Source: Mucilaginibacter corticis
GTDB taxonomy: Bacteria; Bacteroidota; Bacteroidia; Sphingobacteriales; Sphingobacteriaceae
DNA: 64,000 nucleotides
Direction: 5' to 3'
Assembly: GCF_007558865.1 (NCBI RefSeq)
Contig: NZ_VLPK01000001.1
Coordinates: 1,736,001 to 1,800,000, forward strand
Positions 32,216-40,646 of the stretch are shown here, piece after piece. Every line of letters begins with the position of its first letter. The first letter of the stretch is position 1. The position numbers were made by a program, and so were the translations under genes. The notes under the pieces are model-generated. The model saw nothing but the letters and a program-made list of their open reading frames with translations, made no database searches and was not told the DNA's origin.

Positions 32216-32836
32216 TTACGGTATATAATTAAAAACCGGGCCATAAAGGGTAATGCCTGATACAATAAGCTTAATAGGCGCTGTGCCTGCATCAGAAGGA
32301 ACTATAAACGTTATTTGGGTAGTGGTAGCATCGGTAACTTTGGCATCCTTCCCATTTAATGACACCTTATTATTAGTTGCGGTAGCGCTAAATCCGGTAC
32401 CCGTGATTTTTACAACTGTACCTGCTCCACCTGAGTTTACATCAATTGACGTTACACTTATATAAGTAAAAGCTGGCCCGGTAATAGTAGCGCCGCCATT
32501 TACTGAAATGGTTATGGCTCCTGTTCCGGCATCATTGGGTACATTTACTTCTAACTGGGTGGAAGTTGCTAACGTAACGTTTGCAGCTTTACCGTTAAAA
32601 TATACTTTGTCTTCTGATTGTGCCGAACTAAAATTAGTTCCTGATATAATAACCAGGGTATTATATGTGCCGGCACTAACACTGATAGAAGTTATTGTAG
32701 GTGTATTGTCAGTTTGCGTACCATTATTACTGGGATTGGGGTCTCCGCTTTTTTTTGAACAGCTTGTTGTAATTAATACGGTTGCGATGAAAAGTATGCT
32801 TAAAGCACGGCTTAATTTTGTGTAATTGATGATCAT
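32216..32836 (-). CDS. Lipoprotein with two IPT/TIG domains
   Basis: This is a 206-residue surface or periplasmic lipoprotein: N-terminal hydrophobic segment with lipobox LITTSC (Cys26), a disordered Ser/Asn/Thr linker, then two immunoglobulin-like IPT/TIG repeats of about 80 residues (ITSISVSAGTYNTLVIISGTNF... and ITSIDVNSGGAGTVVKITGTGF..., each with NGKxAxVT). Such domains are found in glycan-binding and adhesion proteins of Bacteroidetes. No enzyme domain is attached and no SusCD neighbour is present. Ligand unknown. Confidence 0.85.
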   Translation of the reverse strand: MIINYTKLSRALSILFIATVLITTSCSKKSGDPNPSNNGTQTDNTPTITSISVSAGTYNTLVIISGTNFSSAQSEDKVYFNGKAANVTLATSTQLEVNVPNDAGTGAITISVNGGATITGPAFTYISVTSIDVNSGGAGTVVKITGTGFSATATNNKVSLNGKDAKVTDATTTQITFIVPSDAGTAPIKLIVSGITLYGPVFNYIP

Positions 32837-32902
32837 GTGGTAAGGCGTAATACTACCGTAAATATAATTAAAATTTTAAATTATATTTATGATTTTTCAG
32901 TC

Positions 32903-34525
32903 TTATGCTTCAGTCAGCACCGAAAACTCAAAATCCAGCGGCTCAAAATTGCGGATCAGTTCATTAATAAATTGCTGGCCCCACTTAACATAAAGGAGAC
33001 CAAAGTTTTCATTACGTTCCTGTAGACTATCTTTTGGGAAAAGCTCATCTTTAATTTGTTCTATCTGCTCTAAGCGGGTATGGTAATTATTTCGCTCGGC
33101 TTTAACCAGTTTCTTTTCCAGGTTATCTATGGCTTTTTTTAACCGTGCCTGAATGGCTTCTGTCGACGGGCCCAGGGTTGGGTCGATCTTAGCGGCTTTT
33201 TCTTTAAGATGGGTAAAGAGACCGGTCAATTCTTTCCACTCAGTTTGCAGGGATAAATTATGCTCGCTGTGTCTTTTTATCCAGATATTTTTTAAGATAT
33301 CGGTTGGCTTAAACAGATCGGCCGGAGTAAGTTCCATGCGTTTTATTTTAGCTGCCGATTCTTTTCGCACTACTAATCCCGAATTACGCAAGATCAGTAT
33401 CGGGAAATCAATTTGATAATGATCAAAGTTTGATTTTAATTCAAGCCAGTAAACCACCTCGGCACCGCCGCCAATGTAAGCTATGTTGGGTAAGATACAT
33501 TCCTGGTATAAGGGCCGCATCACTACGTTAGGGCTAAACCGTTCGGGATTTAAAGCTATCTCTTGTTTAAGTTCGGCCTCTGTAAAAGTGATATCCGTAT
33601 TTAATACTTTGTACAGGTTATCTTCAAAAACCAAACGCTCGCGCAAATGACCTTTCAGGTAAAAGAAATTGATCTCGCGCGGGTTAACCTGAATATGTAC
33701 GCCCTGCTTTACCAGTTCTTCGTTGGTTGTGGTGATATTTTTAAAGCTGTTTTGCTCAATAATATCCCGCTCAATAATAGGGGCGAATTGCTTTTTTAAT
33801 TGCTTGTTATCTGCATCGATTATGATCAGGCCGTATTGCCCAAATAAAGCGTTCACCATATAGCGCGTCGCGTCTGCCAAACGGTCAAAGCGAGTATAGG
33901 CAGTTTCAACAATGGCGGCAAGCTCGGGGCCGTGATGTTCCATCCCCAAAACACCTTTGTATTGATTAAGGGCTTGTCGCATGGTTTCGGGGTGGATGCG
34001 TCCTGTTGCCCCGGTAGCTTCAAACCACCAGTGAACTTTTTTACCGCCGATGGTAGTATAATTGATCTCGGCAAAGTCATGATCTTCTGATGCCATCCAA
34101 TATACCGGCACAAAATTTTTATCCGGAAATTGCGCTTTTAACTGTTGTGCAAGCTTAATAGCACTAACTATTTTATAAATAAAATAAAGCGGACCGGCAA
34201 ATATATTTAATTGATGGCCTGTTGTAATAGTATAGGTATCGGGCAGCCTCAAACGCTTGATATTTTGCTGAACGGGCTGCGGAATTGAAAATTCAGGATC
34301 CCAGATGCGGGCATATTTTTCAATCAACTGGTATTGATCATCCAGTGTATCAGCCAATAGTTCCCTATCGGCAACAACTTTTTTATGTTCTAAAAAATCA
34401 GCGAAGCCATCAAAAGTGGGGCGGTGGCTATAAAATGTTTTTAATTCCGGTTTATCTTCCAGGTAGTCAATAACCGTTGGGGAAAAGGCCCCCGTTTCTT
34501 TATAGCTTATACAGGCAACGTCCAT
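32903..34525 (-). CDS. bshC: Bacillithiol biosynthesis cysteine-adding enzyme
   Basis: BshC (540 aa) adds cysteine to glucosaminyl-malate in the last step of bacillithiol synthesis. The Rossmann-like core shows TTGHQLNIFAGPLYFIYKI and FVPVYWMASEDHDFAEIN with the putative HxGH-related and active-site residues, and the C-terminal half has a coiled coil (about residues 440-500). Normal family length. It is the last gene of the minus-strand group with rimO and ftsY, separated from rimO by a 105-base word element. bshA and bshB are not in the window. Confidence 0.95.
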   Translation of the reverse strand: MDVACISYKETGAFSPTVIDYLEDKPELKTFYSHRPTFDGFADFLEHKKVVADRELLADTLDDQYQLIEKYARIWDPEFSIPQPVQQNIKRLRLPDTYTITTGHQLNIFAGPLYFIYKIVSAIKLAQQLKAQFPDKNFVPVYWMASEDHDFAEINYTTIGGKKVHWWFEATGATGRIHPETMRQALNQYKGVLGMEHHGPELAAIVETAYTRFDRLADATRYMVNALFGQYGLIIIDADNKQLKKQFAPIIERDIIEQNSFKNITTTNEELVKQGVHIQVNPREINFFYLKGHLRERLVFEDNLYKVLNTDITFTEAELKQEIALNPERFSPNVVMRPLYQECILPNIAYIGGGAEVVYWLELKSNFDHYQIDFPILILRNSGLVVRKESAAKIKRMELTPADLFKPTDILKNIWIKRHSEHNLSLQTEWKELTGLFTHLKEKAAKIDPTLGPSTEAIQARLKKAIDNLEKKLVKAERNNYHTRLEQIEQIKDELFPKDSLQERNENFGLLYVKWGQQFINELIRNFEPLDFEFSVLTEA

Positions 34526-34630
34526 TTTTTATTTCGAATTTCGGATGTTCGATTTCGGATTTACTTTATCGTTTACATCTTTTAGAAATCGAATTTAGAG
34601 TTTAATATTATAAAATAAACTAACAGGCGC
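34526..34630. repeat. Word element between rimO and bshC
   Basis: TTCGAATTTCGGATGTTCGA, then TTTCGGATT, with a partial inverse AGAAATCGAATTTAG. Same architecture as other gaps but weakly palindromic. Confidence 0.5.
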
Positions 34631-35956
34631 TTATTTTACAATATGTCCATAAAGGTCAAAATCTTCGGCAGTATCAATCTTTACATTTACAAAGCTGCCT
34701 ACAGTAGCATAATCAATTGCGGCGTCAATTAGAACTTCATTATCCACCTCGGGCGAATCATATTCGGTACGGCCAACAAAATATTGACCATCTTTTTTAT
34801 CGATCAGCACTTTATAAGTATTGCCAATTTTCTCCTGGTTTTTCTCGAATGAAATTTCCTGTTGGATCTCCATGATGGCATCAGCGCGTTCCTGTTTTAC
34901 TTCTTCAGGTACATCATCTATCAGGGAGTGCGCGTGCGTTTTTTCTTCGTGCGAGTAAGTGAAACAACCCAGCCTGTCAAACTTGGTTTCTTCAACCCAT
35001 TGCTGCATTTCTTCAAAGTCGCGTTCGGTTTCACCCGGGTAACCGGTTATCAGCGTGGTGCGCATGGCAATGCCCGGCACGCGGTCGCGAATTTCATTTA
35101 CCAGGTCGATAGTTTTTTGTTTGGTGATACCGCGGCGCATTGATTTCAGCATATTATCACTGATGTGCTGCAACGGCATATCCATATACTTACAGATATT
35201 ATCGCGCTCATTCATCACATCCAGAATCTCCATCGGGAAACCGGAAGGATAAGCATATTGCAGCCTGATCCATTCAATGCCGTTCACATCAGAAATGCGG
35301 CGCAGCAATTCGTCCAGGTTACGTTTGCCGTACAGGTCAAGGCCGTAATAGGTCAAATCCTGCGCAATTAATATCAGTTCTTTTGTTCCGTTTTTGGCAA
35401 GTTTTTCTGCAGCTTTAACCAGGTCCTCAATAGGTGTGGTTAAGTGTTTACCACGCATCAGCGGGATAGCACAAAAAGAGCAGGGACGGTTGCAGCCCTC
35501 GGCAATTTTAAAGTATGCGAAATGCGAAGGAGTGGTTAACAGGCGTTCGCCAATCAACTCGTGCTTATAATTCGCGCCGATAGAAGTTAACAGATTTTGC
35601 AGATCATTAGTGCCAAAGTAAGCATCAACATTGGTGATCTCTGCTTCAAGCTCGGGTTTATAACGTTCAGACAGGCATCCGGTAACTATCACTTTACCCA
35701 CTTTGCCTTGGTCTTTAAGCTCACTGTATTGTAAAATGGTATCTATTGATTCCTGTTTGGCATTGTCAATAAATCCGCAGGTATTAATAACAATGATATC
35801 ATCCTTACCAACCTTCTCAGCTTCATGCACCACGTCAAATAGGTTACCCTTAAGCTGACCCATCAGGATCTCAGAATCGTAAGTATTCTTTGAGCACCCA
35901 AGAGTAACTACATTTACACGTTGTTTAGATTTCACCGATTTATATTTTGATTCCAC
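34631..35956 (-). CDS. rimO: Ribosomal protein S12 methylthiotransferase RimO
   Basis: Radical SAM enzyme (441 aa) that methylthiolates Asp of ribosomal protein S12. The N-terminal UPF0004 domain (VVTLGCSKNTYDSEILMGQL, INTCGFIDNAKQES), the radical SAM cluster CNRPCSFCAIP and the C-terminal TRAM domain (GNTYKVLIDKKDGQYFVGRT) are complete. The start is odd: GTG 35956 or GTG 35935 lie inside an inverted repeat of the GxxExxY element, so the first 8-10 residues (MESKYKSVKS) are repeat-derived. Catalytic parts are untouched. Confidence 0.95.
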   Translation of the reverse strand: MESKYKSVKSKQRVNVVTLGCSKNTYDSEILMGQLKGNLFDVVHEAEKVGKDDIIVINTCGFIDNAKQESIDTILQYSELKDQGKVGKVIVTGCLSERYKPELEAEITNVDAYFGTNDLQNLLTSIGANYKHELIGERLLTTPSHFAYFKIAEGCNRPCSFCAIPLMRGKHLTTPIEDLVKAAEKLAKNGTKELILIAQDLTYYGLDLYGKRNLDELLRRISDVNGIEWIRLQYAYPSGFPMEILDVMNERDNICKYMDMPLQHISDNMLKSMRRGITKQKTIDLVNEIRDRVPGIAMRTTLITGYPGETERDFEEMQQWVEETKFDRLGCFTYSHEEKTHAHSLIDDVPEEVKQERADAIMEIQQEISFEKNQEKIGNTYKVLIDKKDGQYFVGRTEYDSPEVDNEVLIDAAIDYATVGSFVNVKIDTAEDFDLYGHIVK

Positions 35957-35963
35957 AGATTAT
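35928..35963. repeat. Left inverted repeat of the GxxExxY element
   Basis: GATTTCACCGATTTATATTT, then TGATTCCACAGATTAT. It matches the reverse complement of 36363-36397 at about 32 of 36 positions and contains two tandem copies of the word GATTTCACCGATT. It overlaps the 5' end of rimO. Confidence 0.85.
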
Positions 35964-35986
35964 TCTTTTTTAATTTCGCCGATTAG

Positions 35987-36364
35987 TTACACCGAAAACC
36001 TTTTCACTTCACAACTTGGATTGCCGAAATTAATTAGCAACCCTACTTTTACTTTACTTGCCTTTAAATATGATAATAACTGACTTTGAAAAAGTTTAGG
36101 GATAAATCCAGTTACTGATTTAAGTTCAACGATGACCTTATTCTCAATGAACAGGTCGCATCTGAATTTCCCGACAAATTGTTCATCAAAATAAACGTTA
36201 AATTCTTTTTCTATTTCAAAGCTTAGGTCTTCTTTTGCTAATTGATGCTGTAATGCTTTAGCATAAATCTTTTCAATAAATCCCGGACCCAAAGAACTAT
36301 GAACTTTATAGCAACATCCAATAATTTTTTGAGTTAAAACATCATTTTCATAGTCGTTCGACAT
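35987..36364 (-). CDS. GxxExxY protein, PD-(D/E)XK nuclease-like
   Basis: This is a 125-residue protein of the GxxExxY family (motif GFIEKIY, residues 28-34). The core FRCDLFIENKVIVELKSV carries a PD-(D/E)XK pattern (Asp70, Glu80, Lys82) and is followed by QLLSY (Gln95, Tyr99), as in RecB/Cas4-type nucleases. All expected catalytic residues are present, so it may be active on DNA or RNA; this has not been shown for the family as far as I know. ATG 36364 lies at the inner end of the right inverted repeat. It interrupts the ftsY-rimO gene order and seems to depend on read-through transcription. Confidence 0.88.
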   Translation of the reverse strand: MSNDYENDVLTQKIIGCCYKVHSSLGPGFIEKIYAKALQHQLAKEDLSFEIEKEFNVYFDEQFVGKFRCDLFIENKVIVELKSVTGFIPKLFQSQLLSYLKASKVKVGLLINFGNPSCEVKRFSV

Positions 36365-36397
36365 AATCGGTGAAATCAAAAATCAATCGGTGAAATC
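36363..36397. repeat. Right inverted repeat of the GxxExxY element
   Basis: ATAATCGGTGAAATCAAAAA, then TCAATCGGTGAAATC; two tandem words ending five bases before the ftsY stop codon. Confidence 0.85.
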
Positions 36398-36401
36398 ATC
36401 G

Positions 36402-37367
36402 CTATTGTTTAAATAGCGAATCCACAAACGCTTTCCGATCAAACAACTGTAAATGATCCATGCCTTCGCCAACCCCTATATATTTTACCGGTATTTTAAA
36501 CTGATCTGATATGCCTATCACCACACCGCCTTTTGCTGTACCATCAAGTTTGGTCAGCGCCAGCGCGTTAACAGCAGTGGCCTCGGTAAATTGTTTGCAT
36601 TGTTCTATGGCATTTTGCCCGGTTGATGCATCCAGCACCAGCAAGATCTCGTGCGGTGCACCGGGTACTACCTTTTGCATAACGTTTTTGATCTTGGTCA
36701 ACTCGTTCATCAAGCCTACCTTGTTATGCAAACGGCCTGCAGTATCAATAATTGCTACATCATCGCCCGTAGCAACTGCCGATTTTAAGGTATCAAACGC
36801 TACAGATGCCGGGTCAGAACCCATAGCCTGCGCTACAACCTTTACACCCACACGTTCGCCCCAAAGTTTGATCTGATCAACCGCCGCAGCGCGGAAAGTG
36901 TCGGCCGCGCCCAATACTACCTGGTTGCCGGCCTCTTTTAATTTATGGGCCAGTTTTCCAATAGTGGTGGTTTTACCCACACCATTAACACCTACTACCA
37001 TAATTACATAAGGCTTATGGCTGCCATATTCAAAGCTCGAAAAATCGTTACTGTTATTTTCAGCAAGAAGCTGCTGGATCTCGTCGCGCAGTAAACCATG
37101 CAGGTCAGACGTGCTTACGTATTTATCGCGGGCAACTCGGGCCTGTATACGGTCAATGATCTTTAGCGTGGTTTTTACACCAACGTCTGATGTTACCAAT
37201 ACTTCTTCAAGCTCGTCAAGCACGTCATCGTCAACGGTTGATTTACCGGCTATTACTTTGGTGATTTTAGAAAAAAAGTTATCCTTGGTTTTTTCTAAAC
37301 CGGCATCAAGCACCTCTTGTTCTTGTGGTGTGCTTTCCTTTTTCTTAAAAAAATCAAATAGTCCCAT
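36402..37367 (-). CDS. ftsY: Signal recognition particle receptor FtsY
   Basis: SRP-type GTPase (321 aa) that delivers ribosome-nascent chains to the membrane. The NG domain is complete: helical N domain, G1 VVGVNGVGKTTTIGKLA (residues 125-140), VLGAADTFRAAAVDQ, DTAGRLHNK, TKLDGTAKGG and GVGEGMDHLQLF. The acidic A domain is absent or very short, usual for Bacteroidetes. It lies downstream of L28-L33-DUF4295, though a terminator separates them. Confidence 0.96.
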   Translation of the reverse strand: MGLFDFFKKKESTPQEQEVLDAGLEKTKDNFFSKITKVIAGKSTVDDDVLDELEEVLVTSDVGVKTTLKIIDRIQARVARDKYVSTSDLHGLLRDEIQQLLAENNSNDFSSFEYGSHKPYVIMVVGVNGVGKTTTIGKLAHKLKEAGNQVVLGAADTFRAAAVDQIKLWGERVGVKVVAQAMGSDPASVAFDTLKSAVATGDDVAIIDTAGRLHNKVGLMNELTKIKNVMQKVVPGAPHEILLVLDASTGQNAIEQCKQFTEATAVNALALTKLDGTAKGGVVIGISDQFKIPVKYIGVGEGMDHLQLFDRKAFVDSLFKQ

Positions 37368-37427
37368 GGTGTTTATATATGCAGTATGCTGTTAAAGCAA
37401 ATGTGCAGATTTAAATGTTCCGTTAAC

Positions 37428-37461
37428 AAAAAAAGCCCTCTCGTGTAAACAAGATGGCTTT
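37428..37461 (-). terminator. Terminator after the L28-L33-DUF4295 genes
   Basis: Minus strand AAAGCCATCTTG TTTA CACGAGAGGGCTTTTTTTG: AAAGCC pairs with GGGCTTT, followed by seven T. It may be partial, since ftsY starts 60 bases downstream without a clear promoter. Confidence 0.65.
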
Positions 37462-37485
37462 AATATTATATAAGGATATTCCCGG

Positions 37486-37647
37486 TTATAATTTTCCGGC
37501 AATCGCATCCTTAACGAAGTCGTTAGCTACGATTTGCTCTTTGAATGAGTAAGCACCTGTTTTAGGAGACTTAGTCATGGTTATAACTTTTGAAAACTCT
37601 TTGCCTTTACCGGCAACTTTCAGGGTTGCAACTACTTTCTTTGCCAT
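37486..37647 (-). CDS. DUF4295 small basic protein
   Basis: 53-residue Lys-rich protein, MAKKVVATLKVAGKGKEFSK at the N-terminus and IVANDFVKDAIAGKL at the C-terminus. It matches DUF4295, a Bacteroidetes-specific family encoded directly after rpmG. The context and charge suggest a ribosome-associated protein, but no function is established. 80 bases separate it from rpmG; probably one transcript. Confidence 0.9.
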   Translation of the reverse strand: MAKKVVATLKVAGKGKEFSKVITMTKSPKTGAYSFKEQIVANDFVKDAIAGKL

Positions 37648-37727
37648 TTCTTTATTTGTTGATGGTTGTAAGTTTTATGTTGTAAGCGGCACATCATGCA
37701 ACTCGCAACTTAAAGCCCGCAACTAAA

Positions 37728-37910
37728 TTATTTAATCTCTTTATGAACAGTTACTTTTCTTAAAACCGGGTTGAATTTTTTCATTTCCAGTCTTTCGGTT
37801 GTGTTCTTTTTGTTCTTGGTAGTGATGTAACGAGACATACCTGGCAAACCAGTTGCTTTATGCTCTGTACACTCTAATATTACCTGAACTCTATTACCTT
37901 TCTTAGCCAT
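37728..37910 (-). CDS. rpmG: 50S ribosomal protein L33
   Basis: 60-residue ribosomal protein with the L33 signatures [25 protein letters not shown] and the C-terminal [14 protein letters not shown]. Only one Cys (ECTEH) of the possible zinc ribbon is present, so this is a zinc-independent (C-) form. Encoded between rpmB and the DUF4295 gene. Confidence 0.96.
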   Translation of the reverse strand: MAKKGNRVQVILECTEHKATGLPGMSRYITTKNKKNTTERLEMKKFNPVLRKVTVHKEIK

Positions 37911-37989
37911 CTCTTTATTGATTATTGGATTACTGAATTATTGATTTGGCGAAGTAAATTACTCACCAATCTCTATTCACTAATCTCTA
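37911..37989. repeat. Word element between rpmB and rpmG
   Basis: TTGATTATTGGATTACTGAA and TTATTGATTTGG on the left, with CACCAATCTCTATTCACTAA and TCTCTATTA on the right. It is a short gap built from repeated words, placed inside a ribosomal protein operon. Confidence 0.55.
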
Positions 37990-38223
37990 TTATATGTATC
38001 CTTTTTTTACAAACTTGTTAATACAAGCAGTTATTCCGTTTTTGCTGATAGTTTTAACAGCTGATGTAGATACCTTTAAGGTTATCCATTTATCTTCTTC
38101 AGGGATGTAAAACTTTTTAAGCTTAAGGTTTGGATGAAACCTGCGTTTAGTTTTGCGGTTTGAGTTAGAAACGTTGTTACCAACTATTGACGCTTTTCCT
38201 GTTAGATCACAAATTCTTGACAT
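37990..38223 (-). CDS. rpmB: 50S ribosomal protein L28
   Basis: 77-residue protein with [20 protein letters not shown] and the basic core [16 protein letters not shown] typical of L28, ending in [17 protein letters not shown]. First gene of the L28-L33-DUF4295 group, with its own promoter and a small leader hairpin. Confidence 0.96.
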   Translation of the reverse strand: MSRICDLTGKASIVGNNVSNSNRKTKRRFHPNLKLKKFYIPEEDKWITLKVSTSAVKTISKNGITACINKFVKKGYI

Positions 38224-38240
38224 GACAATTGTTTTTAAAA

Positions 38241-38291
38241 CCCTTTTATTAAAGGGATTGCAAATATCAGGATTTAAAGTGAAATAGACAA
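38241..38291 (-). promoter_or_regulatory. rpmB promoter and leader hairpin
   Basis: Minus strand: TTG (38289-38291), a 20-base spacer, GATATTTG (38261-38268). Downstream in the 5' leader CCCTTT-AATA-AAAGGG (38241-38256) forms a six-base-pair hairpin about 17 bases before the start codon, which could be used for autoregulation. Confidence 0.6.
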
Positions 38292-38348
38292 TAGTGTTTT
38301 TAAAATATTTGAAAAAATATCACGTATTGGCAAAAAGGCACGGTTTGA

Positions 38349-38549
38349 CTATTCTACAGGTGTTGGTTTTCTTATTTTTAAATAGATGATACGGCCGGTT
38401 ATAGCTGCAGCCATGCCTAAACAAAAGCATAGCCAAAGTTTTAGATCTAAATTGATTAGGCCGCCAAGCAAAGTTATAAATGGTGCGCTTGCTATGCCTA
38501 TAGGTATATAGATCTCTAAAAAATACTTCCTTTTAAATAGGCCTGTCAT
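38349..38549 (-). CDS. Small two-helix membrane protein of unknown function
   Basis: 66-residue protein with basic ends (MTGLFKRKYF; YLKIRKPTPVE) and two hydrophobic segments (about residues 11-31 and 36-57). I do not recognise a family. It is divergent from acs, with 91 bases between the starts, and its stop lies 125 bases from the L28 start. Confidence 0.6.
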   Translation of the reverse strand: MTGLFKRKYFLEIYIPIGIASAPFITLLGGLINLDLKLWLCFCLGMAAAITGRIIYLKIRKPTPVE

Positions 38550-38640
38550 TGTACTAAATTAGCACAATTCTCTCAAAGTGCATTTTTTCATTTACACATG
38601 CGACTAAAATCACTAATTTACACGCACCAATTACCCAATT

Positions 38641-40542
38641 ATGAAAATTACATCATTTGACCATTACAAAGAAGTTTATAAACATAGTGTTGACCAGCCC
38701 GAAGATTTTTGGGCCGGTATAGCCGATAGCTTTTTATGGAAAAAGAAATGGGACAAGGTTTTAGAGTGGAACTTTAAAGAACCAAATATTAAATGGTTCC
38801 AGGGCGCTAAGTTAAATATTACAGAAAATTGCTTGGACCGCCATTTGGAAACATTGAGGGACAAACCGGCAATAATCTGGGAACCAAACGACCCGAAAGA
38901 AGATCACCGTGTGTTAACCTACAGGCAGTTATATAAAAAAGTTTGCCAGTTTGCCAATGTGCTTAAAAACAACGGCGCTAAAAAAGGCGACCGCATTTGT
39001 ATCTATATGCCAATGGTGCCTGAGTTGGCTATTGCTTTATTGGCCTGCGCCAGGATAGGGGCTATCCATTCGGTTGTATTTGGCGGATTTTCTGCCCAGT
39101 CAATTGCCGACCGCATCCTGGATGCCGAATGTAATATAGTGATTACTGCCGATGGCGGTTTCCGTGGTAATAAGGAGACTCCGTTAAAATCCATCATTGA
39201 CGATGCTTTGGTACGTTGCCCATCTGTACAAAAAGTAATTGTATTAACCCGTACTCGCACCCCGGTGGCCATGATAAAGGGCCGTGATGTTTGGTGGGAA
39301 GACGAAATAAAGAAAGTAGAAACACAGGGTATTAAAGACTGCCCTGCCGAAGAAATGGATGCCGAGGACATGCTGTTCATCCTTTATACTTCCGGCTCAA
39401 CCGGTAAGCCTAAGGGCGTAGTACATACCTGCGGCGGCTATATGGTTTACGCGGGTTACACTTTTGATACAAGTTTTCAATATCAACCTAATGAGGTGTA
39501 TTTCTGTACGGCAGATATCGGTTGGATAACCGGGCACTCATACATTGTGTACGGACCGTTGTCGCAGGGCGCCACCTCGTTAATGTTTGAGGGTATACCT
39601 ACCTGGCCCGATGCAGGCCGTTTCTGGGATATTGTAGATAAGTTTAAAGTCAATATTATATATACCGCGCCAACGGCCATCCGCTCATTAATGAGTTTCG
39701 GCGAGGAACCTTTAAACGGTAAAGACTTAAGTTCATTAACCAAGTTAGGGTCGGTAGGTGAGCCTATTAATGAAGAGGCCTGGCACTGGTTTGACGAGAA
39801 AATAGGCCATGGCCATTGCCCGATAGTGGATACTTGGTGGCAAACAGAAAATGGTGGCCACATGATCACCCCGATTGCCGGCATTACCCCGTTAAAACCG
39901 GGCTATGCCAGCCTGCCGCTGCCGGGTGTACAGCCGGTGTTGGTCGACGAGAAAGGAACTATCATAGAAGGCAACGAAGTTAGCGGCAATTTGTGTATCC
40001 GTTTCCCATGGCCGGGAATGCTGCGTACCACCTATGGTGATCACGAACGTTGCCGCCAAACTTATTTTGCAACTTATCCTGATATGTATTTTACCGGCGA
40101 TGGCTGCTCGCGCGATGCGGATGGCTATTATCGCATTACCGGCCGCGTGGACGATGTGCTGAACGTATCAGGACACCGCATTGGCACTGCCGAGGTTGAG
40201 AATGCAATTAATATGCACAGCACCGTAGTCGAATCGGCAGTAGTAGGTTACCCGCACGATATTAAAGGACAAGGCGTTTACGCATTCGTAGTAAGCCCTA
40301 ATATGCATGATGATCCTGAACTTACCCGTAAAGATATCATGATGACTGTAGCGCGGATCATTGGCGCCATTGCCAAGCCGGACAAGATCCAGTTTGTTAG
40401 CGGCCTGCCAAAAACACGTTCAGGTAAGATTATGCGCCGGATACTGAGAAAGATAGCCGAAGGCGATACCAGCAATTTAGGCGATACGTCTACACTACTT
40501 GATCCGGCAGTGGTTGAGGAGATCAAGGCGGGAGCGTTGTAA
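38641..40542 (+). CDS. acs: Acetyl-CoA synthetase
   Basis: AMP-forming ligase (633 aa) converting acetate, ATP and CoA to acetyl-CoA. The AMP-binding loop ILYTSGSTGKPKGVVHT, the acetate pocket VDTWWQTENGGHMITP, the hinge GRVDDVLNVSGHRIGTAEVE and the C-terminal KTRSGKIMRRILR, whose Lys is the usual acetylation target, are intact. The N-terminal ACAS_N region (VYKHSVDQPEDFWAGIADSF) supports the ATG 38641 start. Monocistronic; a stem-loop element follows. Confidence 0.96.
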   Translation: MKITSFDHYKEVYKHSVDQPEDFWAGIADSFLWKKKWDKVLEWNFKEPNIKWFQGAKLNITENCLDRHLETLRDKPAIIWEPNDPKEDHRVLTYRQLYKKVCQFANVLKNNGAKKGDRICIYMPMVPELAIALLACARIGAIHSVVFGGFSAQSIADRILDAECNIVITADGGFRGNKETPLKSIIDDALVRCPSVQKVIVLTRTRTPVAMIKGRDVWWEDEIKKVETQGIKDCPAEEMDAEDMLFILYTSGSTGKPKGVVHTCGGYMVYAGYTFDTSFQYQPNEVYFCTADIGWITGHSYIVYGPLSQGATSLMFEGIPTWPDAGRFWDIVDKFKVNIIYTAPTAIRSLMSFGEEPLNGKDLSSLTKLGSVGEPINEEAWHWFDEKIGHGHCPIVDTWWQTENGGHMITPIAGITPLKPGYASLPLPGVQPVLVDEKGTIIEGNEVSGNLCIRFPWPGMLRTTYGDHERCRQTYFATYPDMYFTGDGCSRDADGYYRITGRVDDVLNVSGHRIGTAEVENAINMHSTVVESAVVGYPHDIKGQGVYAFVVSPNMHDDPELTRKDIMMTVARIIGAIAKPDKIQFVSGLPKTRSGKIMRRILRKIAEGDTSNLGDTSTLLDPAVVEEIKAGAL

Positions 40543-40543
40543 G

Positions 40544-40627
40544 GGAATAAGGAAGCAAGAGTTAAGAGCCGGGAGTCAAGACACAATTTATCTTGATTCC
40601 TGGCTCTTGTTTCTTGACTCTCATTCC
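40544..40627. repeat. Word palindrome (AGAGCCGGGAGTCAAGA type)
   Basis: AGAGCCGGGAGTCAAGA pairs with TCTTGATTCCTGGCTCT (15 of 17), with outer GGAATAAGGAAGCAAGAG and CTTGACTCTCATTCC arms. No T-run follows, so it does not look like a simple terminator. It fills the acs-surE gap. Confidence 0.7.
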
Positions 40628-40646
40628 AAACTCGTAATTTCGCCCA

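Noticed and set aside
35921-36411. TTGTTTA at 35921 and 36405 as a target-site duplication of the GxxExxY element
   Set aside because: The right copy is eight bases away from the repeat end, and both copies are explained by Lys-Gln codons in rimO and ftsY.
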